NCBI GenBank assembly: GCA_045602325.1 | Contig: JAZSBH010000052.1 | Coordinates: 1-37,524 of the forward strand | Length of the DNA: 37,524 nt | Origin: CAMEON01 sp045602325 | GTDB taxonomy: Bacteria; Bacillota; Clostridia; Oscillospirales; CAG-272 | Direction: 5' to 3' | In this document: positions 31,019 to 37,524 of the stretch, one piece after another | Layout of the letters: the number at the start of each line of letters is the position of its first letter | How positions within the stretch are numbered: the first letter of the stretch is position 1 | Notes under the pieces: model-generated | The model's input: the letters and a program-made list of their open reading frames with translations, nothing else | Databases searched by the model: none | Told to the model about the DNA's origin: nothing | Made by a program: the position numbers and the translations under genes

Positions 31019-33184
31019 TTATTTATTCTTGTAATATGCCTCCAGCACCGCCCCCGCCGACATGGCGGAATAGGAGCCGCCGCCCGCCCGCTCAATGACC
31101 GAGACCACCACGATCTCGGGATCACGGGAGGGAGCACAGCAGACGAAAAGTCCGTTTTCGGTGGACTTGGAGCCTGTCTGAGCAGTACCCGTCTTGCCCG
31201 CCACGGTGACGGGGACATTCTTCATGTAGCGGTAGACCGAGGATCCCTCGGCGTACACCACGTTCTCCATACCCTGTATGACGGTGAGGCGATCTGCCTC
31301 CTTCAGGGAGAAGGAGCTGAGGGTTTCGGGGGTGGTAACCACGATGTCGTTACGGGTGGAGAGATCCCGCACCTTGTAGAGCAGATGGGCCGCGTAGCGC
31401 GTACCGCCGTTAACCAGGGTCGAGGTATACACACCTAACTGTAACGGGGTAAATGCGTTATCCGACTGACCGATGGCGGCGGCAATGGTATCGGTGGGCT
31501 GCCATTCCAGACCGTGCAGGTCGGCACGGTGATCGGGACCCGCCAGGGAGCCCTTCTGCTCGCCCAGCTCAATGCCCGTGGACTCCCCAAGCCCCAGCAT
31601 GCGGCAGTACAGATTCATGTTGGAAATGCCCAGCAGCCGCCCCAGTTCGTAGAAGTAGCAGTTGCAGGAGACCTCCAGCGCCTTTTCGGCGTTGATCCAT
31701 CCGTGCTGCCTGATCCCGCTGTTGCTGTTATGAATCCAGCAGTCGGGCTGGTAGCTTTCGTAGTATTCGTACGTGCCGGCGCATTCCAGCCGGGTGGAAG
31801 CGGTATAGACCACCCCATCGGCCAGCTTTCCTTCGGTGAGGGCGGCGGCGACCATACCGGGCTTGAAGGTGGAGCCGGGGGCGTACAGACCGCCGAGGGC
31901 GCGGTTCAAAAGCGGCTGGGCTTGGTTGGACTCCAATTCTTCATAGTCTCGATTATAGGTAGTCAGGTCGTAGGTGGGATAGGAGGCGATCGCCAGCACC
32001 GCACCGCTGTTGGGATCCAGGGCAACGATGGCACCCTTTTCACAGTCCTCCCGGTTAAAGGTATTGCGAATGTACGCAATGTTCTCGGAGAGGGCTTCCT
32101 CGGCGGCGATCTGGAGCTGAATGTCGATGGTCAGATAGACGTCCTGACCGGCCACGGCCTCGGTCTTCATATACTCACGGACGATATGACCGTCCTCATC
32201 CTCCACGATGACCTTAATGCCGTCCTGTCCGTGGAGATACTCCTCAAAGGCGGCCTCACAGCCCGATTTGCCCACGACTGCGTTCATGGAGTAGCCCAAT
32301 TCCTTGTAGTACTCCCATTCCTCGGCGTAGATGGGACCCGTTTGCCCCAGGATATGCGAGGCGATGCCGGGGTAACAGTAGACGCGCTCCACGTCGGTGG
32401 AAAATCCCACCCCGGGAATCCCCAATTCCTTTTCGTGGGTGATGGTCTCCATGGTCACGTCCTTGGCCATGACGTAGTCGTTGGCGCGGGAGAAGCCCAC
32501 GGCCTCCATGCCCCACAGCACGCGGATGAGGCGATCGATGTCGGCGGCGGAATAGAGCTGATTTCCGCCGGCATCCGTGGCATCCAGCTCGTATTCCTCC
32601 ACGAAATAGTCGGTCAAGCGTTGTGCCGAGATGCAATCCAGGGGCGCGGCTTCATAATAATCCGTCGCCTTGGAGGTGTTCATGTTCTTCTCGCTCTTGA
32701 CCCGCAAGATGGCCTCGCGGCGCAGGCCGTTGGCCTCCACCACCGAAAGCACCGTATCGTAGGTGTCCGATGCCGGGTCGGAGGCAACGGATCTGTAGGT
32801 CAGATCGGGATAATACCCGTCGAAGGGGAAATTGTAGGTACAGAACTTCCCTACCTCCCCGCATTCCTCCAGCATGTGAAGCGCTTGGAGAATGGCACGG
32901 TTGCGACTTTCCATGTCCGTGGGGAGCACCGAGTAGTCCATGGTCAGATGATAAGTGTAATCGTTGATGACCAGAGGCACGCCGTTGCGGTCGTAGATCT
33001 GCCCGCGGACGGCTTGTACCACCACGGTACGCTCGGTTGTGCCGTCCTGCTTGTGGCCGCCGATGTTGTCGGAATTCAACTCCAGAGCGGCCAGACGAAT
33101 GACGTAAAATACGCAAACAAGCAAAAAGACAACGCCCAACCCCCACAAGCGGGATATGCGCTGATTGCGGACGGGGGTAGCCAT
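31019..33184 (-). CDS. mrdA: penicillin-binding protein 2, elongasome transpeptidase
   Basis: Class B PBP that cross-links peptidoglycan during cell elongation. The 721 residues contain one N-terminal membrane anchor (about 14-33), the RGQIYDRNGVPL start of the dimerisation domain (60-71), and the transpeptidase with S438-T-F-K441 (active serine S438), S506-C-N508 and K664-T-G-T667. A large insert of about 150 residues (95-245) with a basic and acidic mix is typical of Firmicutes PBP2. AAAGGAG precedes the ATG. It is the first gene of the likely operon PBP2-RNHCP-ruvX-29245. The usual mreBCD neighbours are absent. The element at 33235 lies directly upstream, and I see no clear promoter. Confidence 0.94.
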   Translation of the reverse strand: MATPVRNQRISRLWGLGVVFLLVCVFYVIRLAALELNSDNIGGHKQDGTTERTVVVQAVRGQIYDRNGVPLVINDYTYHLTMDYSVLPTDMESRNRAILQALHMLEECGEVGKFCTYNFPFDGYYPDLTYRSVASDPASDTYDTVLSVVEANGLRREAILRVKSEKNMNTSKATDYYEAAPLDCISAQRLTDYFVEEYELDATDAGGNQLYSAADIDRLIRVLWGMEAVGFSRANDYVMAKDVTMETITHEKELGIPGVGFSTDVERVYCYPGIASHILGQTGPIYAEEWEYYKELGYSMNAVVGKSGCEAAFEEYLHGQDGIKVIVEDEDGHIVREYMKTEAVAGQDVYLTIDIQLQIAAEEALSENIAYIRNTFNREDCEKGAIVALDPNSGAVLAIASYPTYDLTTYNRDYEELESNQAQPLLNRALGGLYAPGSTFKPGMVAAALTEGKLADGVVYTASTRLECAGTYEYYESYQPDCWIHNSNSGIRQHGWINAEKALEVSCNCYFYELGRLLGISNMNLYCRMLGLGESTGIELGEQKGSLAGPDHRADLHGLEWQPTDTIAAAIGQSDNAFTPLQLGVYTSTLVNGGTRYAAHLLYKVRDLSTRNDIVVTTPETLSSFSLKEADRLTVIQGMENVVYAEGSSVYRYMKNVPVTVAGKTGTAQTGSKSTENGLFVCCAPSRDPEIVVVSVIERAGGGSYSAMSAGAVLEAYYKNK

Positions 33185-33234
33185 GGGCGTTCTCCTTTCA
33201 TGTGAGGGTTAGGTAGTCGATTGCATAATTAGGA

Positions 33235-33451
33235 AAATTGCAGTTTATCGGTGGGCACTTTCTATGAGGCCCCCTCCGGGAGGGGGCTCGCGTAGCGGTG
33301 GGGGAGCCCGCGTGCATAGAGTAAAAAGCTTTTTCCCGATAAAGAGAATTAGGCTTTTAACTCGCGCACTCTCCCTCAGTCGCTTCGCGCCAGCTCCCTC
33401 CCGGAGGGAGCCTTAAGACTGTGCCAACCCACCGACAAACCCAAATTTGAA
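33235..33451. mobile_element. MITE-like element sharing its ends with 26004 and 30501
   Basis: The right end is CGACAAACCCAAATTTGAA, one base from perfect complement to the common terminus; the left end AAATTGCAGTTTATCG is a divergent copy. The core differs: GCCCCCTCCGGGAGGGGGC and GGCTCCCTCCGGGAGGGAGCC hairpins in the two arms. The sequence TTGGCAC next to the right end is shared with the element at 1-210. It fills the divergent gap between PBP2 and the 33498 lipoprotein gene. Confidence 0.7.
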
Positions 33452-33497
33452 CGTTTTGCAAGCGGCTATCTGTATAAAAAACGAAGGGAGAACCATT

Positions 33498-34598
33498 GTG
33501 AAAAAAATCTGTGTTTTGCTGATCCTGCTGGCGATTTTCACCGCCGCGACCCTGACCGCCTGCAATGCGGGCGATACCCCCGAGGATACCCTTCCCGATA
33601 CCACTGTGGCTTCCATTGCGGGAACGGCCGAGGAACCCACCGAGGAGCCTGCCGAAAAACCCACCGAAGCACCCACTGAAGTGCCCACCGAGGAACCCAC
33701 GGCCGCCCCTACCGAGGCTCCGACCGAAGCTCCTACCGAGCCCGAGACCGAGCCCACCGTGGCTATCACCGATGGCATGATGCTTTACTACGAGGATTTC
33801 TCTTCTTACGGTGAGATCACCGACCATGACGCAACCGTAGAAGCCCTCGGCTGGATCATTCAGACCGTGGCCGACGACTACGCCTACAGCGACTGGACGG
33901 GAAGGCTAACCGTCGAGAACGGTGCGCTGGTGATCAACAACTACCGCCCCGAGGAGGATTTCAAGGGGAAGGACAGTTATGCCCTCATGCTGGGCGAGGA
34001 CTACATGGGGCCCATCAACGAGTACGGCGACTATACCCTTCAGTATGACGTGACCTATTTCGACGCCGCCAACTACAAGCGCTACATTTGCCTTTTGACC
34101 GATTATTACGGCGATACGTATAACTCCTATCACTTCCGCATCGGCGGCTACGCCAATAATCAGGGGCACATATTCGGGAATTGGGTTACCTATGATGTCC
34201 AGGATCCCGAACAGGATATGGCCTGCAACCTGACCGTTAACGACCCCCTAAAGGGAAATACCATCGCCAAAAAGCTTCTGGGGATCGACGCCGAGATCAA
34301 GGATGCCGCTGCCATAGAGCATTTCCGCAACATCACCGTGACCATCCGCATCCAGCACGACAGAGACCTGGGCAATATCATCTACATGAAGACCGAGGAT
34401 ATGCCCGAGTTCATCTGCGTCAGCATGCCCCGCACGGATGCCTCGGGTGCAGGGGACTGGGAGAATATCACCGGTGTTGGCGGCCTTGCCTTCAAGATCG
34501 GCGCCGCCATCAACGGTAGCATGGATAACATCGCCATGTGGGCAGGCCTTGGCGAAATGCCCGGGGATACCACGGTGACCTATCCCCTTGCCAAGTGA
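33498..34598 (+). CDS. secreted lipoprotein with PTE-repeat linker and jelly-roll-like domain
   Basis: 366 residues from the GTG at 33498, chosen because GGGAG lies just ahead and a lipoprotein signal follows (KK, hydrophobic core, lipobox LTAC with C22). Residues 44-88 are a linker of repeated PTE(A/E/V)P units that would reach through the cell wall. From about 95 on, YYEDFSSYGEI and beta-rich stretches such as GDYTLQYDVTYFDAANYKRYICLL suggest a concanavalin-like jelly-roll fold, often carbohydrate binding. It is followed by its own terminator and then the carbohydrate operon. A glycan-binding role is inference. Confidence 0.8.
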   Translation: MKKICVLLILLAIFTAATLTACNAGDTPEDTLPDTTVASIAGTAEEPTEEPAEKPTEAPTEVPTEEPTAAPTEAPTEAPTEPETEPTVAITDGMMLYYEDFSSYGEITDHDATVEALGWIIQTVADDYAYSDWTGRLTVENGALVINNYRPEEDFKGKDSYALMLGEDYMGPINEYGDYTLQYDVTYFDAANYKRYICLLTDYYGDTYNSYHFRIGGYANNQGHIFGNWVTYDVQDPEQDMACNLTVNDPLKGNTIAKKLLGIDAEIKDAAAIEHFRNITVTIRIQHDRDLGNIIYMKTEDMPEFICVSMPRTDASGAGDWENITGVGGLAFKIGAAINGSMDNIAMWAGLGEMPGDTTVTYPLAK

Positions 34599-34603
34599 TT
34601 TTC

Positions 34604-34639
34604 AATCGCGGCTCACTTTTCCGTGAGCTGCGATTTTTT
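34604..34639 (+). terminator. terminator of the lipoprotein gene
   Basis: AATCGCGGCTCAC (34604-34616) pairs with GTGAGCTGCGATT (34623-34635) with one G-T pair, followed by TTTTTT. Confidence 0.9.
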
Positions 34640-34661
34640 GGTGCGAATTCTCTCAAAAGCC

Positions 34662-34690
34662 TTTACAAAATGAGTGATCTATGCTATAAT
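34662..34690 (+). promoter_or_regulatory. promoter of the isomerase/esterase operon
   Basis: TTTACA (34662-34667), a 17-nt spacer ending in TGC, TATAAT (34685-34690). The leader is about 83 nt. Confidence 0.8.
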
Positions 34691-34779
34691 TTGTGCAGTA
34701 AGGACGGATGATCTTGCAAGGAAAAATACGGCTTTCCGTCCTTTTCTTCAATCTGCAAACCACCAAGGAGGACTCTTCC

Positions 34780-35643
34780 ATGACCCCCGATACGTCCGCT
34801 CTCACAGCCATCACCCTCTGCGCCTTTGCCGATGAAGCCGACGCTGACCGCCACGGTCAGATCAAGGCACTCGTTGAGAACGGCATCCCCTACCTGGAGA
34901 TCCGCGGCGTGGACGGCACCAATATCGCGAATTTGTCCCGTGAGGCTGCCCAGCAGTTCAAGGCTGAGCTGGATGCCGCCGGCATCCGCGTTTGGTCCAT
35001 CGGCTCTCCCGCAGGAAAGTCGCAGATCGGCGAGGACTTTGAGAAAGAACTGATCCAATTCAAGCATCTTCTCGACATGGCCGAGATCTTTGAAGCTAAG
35101 CGCATCCGCCTGTTCTCCTTCTATGGCACGAATGGCGACGACGCTTACTTCGACGAGGTCTGCCGCCGTCTGAATATCTTTTGCGATCTTTGCGAGGAGC
35201 GGGGCGTTATCCCCTGCCACGAAAACGAAAAGGGCATCTACGGCGACACCGCCGAGCGTTGCCTGCGTATCCACCGTGCTGTGCCCCGCCTCAAGGCGGT
35301 GTTCGACCCCGCCAATTTCATTCAGTGTGGGCAGGACGTCATGGCGGCTTGGCATATGCTTGCCCCCTACGTTCACTACGGCCATATCAAGGATGCCGCC
35401 CCCGACGGGCACATCGTTCCCCCCGGAGATGGTATCGGACACCTCCGCGACTATCTGCCCCTCTTTGCCGCACAGGGTGGGGAAGTACTTACCCTGGAGC
35501 CCCATTTGGCCGAGTTCGTTGGTCTCAAGGCGCTGGAGGGGGATGTGGATCGGAGCGAGGTCGGAGGACTGAACTTTGTGAATAACCGTGCGGCGTTCGA
35601 TCATGCTGTAAACAAATTGAAAACCATTCTGAATCAAGTATAA
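34780..35643 (+). CDS. sugar phosphate isomerase/epimerase (TIM barrel), first of two
   Basis: 287 residues from the ATG at 34780, with AAGGAGG eight bases upstream; an in-frame ATG at 34708 has none. Xylose-isomerase-like TIM barrel with four likely metal ligands at E148 (CHENEKG), D176 (VFDPANF), H202 (YGHIKDA) and E240 (LTLEPHL). It interconverts sugars or sugar derivatives; the exact substrate is not readable. First gene of a three-gene operon: the next isomerase starts 12 nt after its stop codon. Confidence 0.9.
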   Translation: MTPDTSALTAITLCAFADEADADRHGQIKALVENGIPYLEIRGVDGTNIANLSREAAQQFKAELDAAGIRVWSIGSPAGKSQIGEDFEKELIQFKHLLDMAEIFEAKRIRLFSFYGTNGDDAYFDEVCRRLNIFCDLCEERGVIPCHENEKGIYGDTAERCLRIHRAVPRLKAVFDPANFIQCGQDVMAAWHMLAPYVHYGHIKDAAPDGHIVPPGDGIGHLRDYLPLFAAQGGEVLTLEPHLAEFVGLKALEGDVDRSEVGGLNFVNNRAAFDHAVNKLKTILNQV

Positions 35644-35655
35644 AGGAGTCATGAT

Positions 35656-36417
35656 ATGAAGATCGGAGCCCAATTCTATACCATCCGCGACTACTGCAAG
35701 ACTCTCACCGATCTGGACGAGTCCATGAAGAAGGTAGCCGATATCGGCTATAAGCACATCCAGCTCTCGGGTGTCTGCGCCTACGAGGCTGACTGGATGG
35801 CCGAGCGTCTGAACGCCTACGGGCTGAAGGCGGATATCACCCACTTCAGCTACGATAAGATCATTAAGGAGACCGATGCCACCATTGCCTTCCACGACAC
35901 CATGGGGTGCAGATACATCGGTATTGGCTCCAATCCCCGCGGCATCAATCCTGAGGGCTTGGCGGTTATGGCTAACGAGTTGAAGCCCATTCTGGGTAAG
36001 ATCGTGGACAGCGGTCACAAGTTCATGTACCACAATCACCACATGGAGTTCGCCCGCTTTGGCGGGAAGACCTTCATCGATCTCCTTTGCGAGACCTTTA
36101 CCCCCGAGGAGTGCGGCGTGACCCTGGACACCTACTGGGTGCAGGCCGGAGGCGGCGACCCCGCATGGTGGCTCCGTAACCTGAAGGGGCGCGTGGAGTG
36201 CGCCCACTTCAAGGATATGGTGTTTTCCCCTGAGGATAAGGGCGTTCGTATGGCCGCCATCGGCGAGGGTAACATGAATTACCCCGAGATTCTCAAAGCC
36301 TGCGACGATGCCCACGTGGAGTATGGCTTCGTGGAGCAGGATAACTGCTACGGCGAGGATCCCTTCCTCTGTCTCAAGAGAAGCTACGACTACCTGACCG
36401 CGCAGGGTCTGGAGTAA
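35656..36417 (+). CDS. sugar phosphate isomerase/epimerase (TIM barrel), second of two
   Basis: 253 residues. Same fold as the previous gene but a different subfamily; the metal ligands fall at E131 (YHNHHMEF), D158 (TLDTYWVQAGG), H184 (CAHFKD) and E227 (FVEQD). The strip DTYWVQAGGGDPAWWL is typical of a group often found beside Gfo/Idh/MocA dehydrogenases. AAAGGAG precedes the ATG. It ends 29 nt before the esterase gene. The pair may act on sequential intermediates of one sugar pathway. Confidence 0.92.
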   Translation: MKIGAQFYTIRDYCKTLTDLDESMKKVADIGYKHIQLSGVCAYEADWMAERLNAYGLKADITHFSYDKIIKETDATIAFHDTMGCRYIGIGSNPRGINPEGLAVMANELKPILGKIVDSGHKFMYHNHHMEFARFGGKTFIDLLCETFTPEECGVTLDTYWVQAGGGDPAWWLRNLKGRVECAHFKDMVFSPEDKGVRMAAIGEGNMNYPEILKACDDAHVEYGFVEQDNCYGEDPFLCLKRSYDYLTAQGLE

Positions 36418-36446
36418 TGTAAAGCACGACATGAAAGGAGTCCGTC

Positions 36447-37481
36447 ATGCTCCAAGAAATTTTGAAGGAAAGAAATATTCCCCCCCTCCTCTCCCGCGCT
36501 GAGATGCTGGAGATCCTCCAACGCGAGGAATACGGCTACCTGCCCGAAAAGCCCGATGCCATCGCGTGGAAGGTACAGGACAACTTTATCTCTTGCTTCT
36601 GCGCGGGGAAGGTAACCTCCCAAAGAGTGGAACTGACCGTTACCCTGAAAGGGAAGGACTTCACCTTTCCCTTCATAGCCGTCATTCCCAATGGAGAAGG
36701 CCCCCATCCCTTCTTCATCCACATCAATTTCCGTCCCAATGTCCCCGATCAATATATGCCCACCGAGGAGATCACCGACAACGGCTTTGCGGTGCTGTCC
36801 TTCTGCTATCAGGACGTGACCTCGGACAACGGGGATTTCACCAACGGTCTGGCAGGGATTTTCTATCCCGACGGACAGAGAGGCCCCACCGATCCCGGTA
36901 AGATCGCCCTGTGGGCCTGGGCGGCTCAGCGAGTCCTGGACTATGCCGAAAAAGAGCCCCGCCTGGACATGACCCGCGCCATGGTCTGCGGCCACTCCCG
37001 CTTGGGTAAGACCGCCCTGTTCTGCGGAGCCACCGACGAGCGGTTCTTCCTTGCCCACTCCAATAATTCGGGCTGTGGCGGCGCCGCCATCACCCGCGGC
37101 AAGGTGGGGGAGCGAGTGGAGCAGATCACCCGCAATTTCCCCTACTGGTTCTGCGAAAACTACAAAAAGTATATCGGCAGGGAAGCCGATATGCCCTTCG
37201 ACCAGCACTACCTCGTTGCATCCATCGCCCCCCGCCATGCCTACGTGGCCTCGGCGCTGGAGGACTCCTGGGCCGATCCCGCCTCCGAACTGCTTGCTTG
37301 CGTGGCCGCATCCTCCGCTTATGAGGCCCACGGCCTTGTCGGATTGGTCTGTGAGGACAGACTACCCGCCCCGGGTGACAAGTACCACGAGGGGGCCATC
37401 GGCTACCACCTTCGTCCCGGCCTGCACTACTTCGGACGGGAGGATTGGAACAGGCTGATGAAGTTTATTCAGGAAAAGTGA
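36447..37481 (+). CDS. CE15-type glucuronoyl esterase (alpha/beta hydrolase), cytoplasmic
   Basis: 344 residues. The nucleophile elbow GHSRLGK (182-188, serine S184) and SNNSGCGGAA (205-214) match family CE15, which breaks the ester between glucuronic acid on xylan and lignin alcohols. H327 (YHLRPGLHYF) is the likely base. The glutamate that fungal enzymes carry in the SGxGG segment is asparagine here, so the acid must come from elsewhere; D273 or D276 in EDSWADP is a candidate. No signal peptide is present, while many CE15 enzymes are secreted. AAAGGAG precedes the ATG. Last gene of the operon; a repeat element starts 6 nt past its stop codon. Confidence 0.85.
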   Translation: MLQEILKERNIPPLLSRAEMLEILQREEYGYLPEKPDAIAWKVQDNFISCFCAGKVTSQRVELTVTLKGKDFTFPFIAVIPNGEGPHPFFIHINFRPNVPDQYMPTEEITDNGFAVLSFCYQDVTSDNGDFTNGLAGIFYPDGQRGPTDPGKIALWAWAAQRVLDYAEKEPRLDMTRAMVCGHSRLGKTALFCGATDERFFLAHSNNSGCGGAAITRGKVGERVEQITRNFPYWFCENYKKYIGREADMPFDQHYLVASIAPRHAYVASALEDSWADPASELLACVAASSAYEAHGLVGLVCEDRLPAPGDKYHEGAIGYHLRPGLHYFGREDWNRLMKFIQEK

Positions 37482-37486
37482 TTGGT

Positions 37487-37524
37487 AAATTGCAGTTTAT
37501 CGGTGGGCACTTTCTATGAGGCCC
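37487..37524. mobile_element. start of another MITE-like element, cut by the window edge
   Basis: All 38 bases are identical to 33235-33272, the left end of the PBP2-side element. The rest lies outside the window. Confidence 0.7.

Noticed and set aside
31514..33205. A 563-codon open frame on the plus strand opposite PBP2
   Set aside because: PBP2 has all three active-site motifs; the opposite frame has none.
33627..33760. Tandem 12-bp repeats as a possible regulatory array
   Set aside because: They lie in frame in the lipoprotein gene and encode the PTE(A/E)P linker; a protein repeat explains them fully.
34684..36432. A 582-codon open frame on the minus strand opposite the two isomerase genes
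   Set aside because: It spans two genes with complete metal-ligand sets and ribosome binding sites; the opposite product shows no family features.

Overview
The window comes from an endospore-forming member of the Clostridia, most likely a gut or rumen lineage of the Oscillospiraceae type. The evidence is a SpoIVB sporulation peptidase, several ECF sigma factors paired with single-pass membrane proteins, strong AAAGGAG ribosome binding sites, GC-rich coding DNA, and intergenic hairpin-rich repeats of a kind common in these genomes. I cannot name the species. I found no tRNA, rRNA, CRISPR array, phage or transposase gene.

Layout. 1-210 is a large inverted-repeat element. 392-3802 (minus) holds a membrane protein of unknown function and a class I lysyl-tRNA synthetase fused to a C-terminal tRNA-binding domain. 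4192-6254 (minus) holds a Gfo/Idh/MocA oxidoreductase and an alpha/beta hydrolase; the hydrolase is divergent from a TetR regulator (6400) with a candidate operator between them. 7227-14660 (plus) holds PutP, a LURP-one-related protein, a NatAB-like ABC exporter, two tandem paralogous membrane proteins and a small membrane protein. 14748-16446 is a HAD phosphatase convergent with a protein that looks like a PD-(D/E)XK fold joined to a winged helix.

16691-19705 (plus) holds spoIVB, a shikimate-kinase-like protein with altered substrate residues, and a PdxY-type kinase. 19765-22679 (minus) holds an ECF-type sigma factor with a 360-residue C-terminal extension, then a second ECF sigma factor overlapping its probable anti-sigma gene. 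22904-25561 (plus) holds a DUF2752 protein, an ArsB-like transporter and a membrane protein. 25639-29103 (minus) holds a small lipoprotein and a third ECF sigma factor overlapping a 766-residue single-pass protein whose outer part is an internal duplication. 29245-33184 (minus) is a likely operon: PBP2, an RNHCP zinc-binding protein, RuvX and a membrane protein. 33498-37481 (plus) is a lipoprotein followed by a carbohydrate operon of two TIM-barrel isomerases and a cytoplasmic CE15-type esterase.

Regulation is easy to read. Fifteen sigma-A-like promoters are visible; fourteen have two recognisable hexamers exactly 17 nt apart, and eight of those carry TGC directly before the -10. Most transcription units end in clear hairpins. 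The main non-genic feature is a family of short non-coding elements at 26004, 30501, 33235 and 37487 (cut by the window edge). They share the terminus TTCAAATTTGGGTTTATCG and carry interchangeable hairpin modules; related hairpins also act as terminators at 1699 and 4150.
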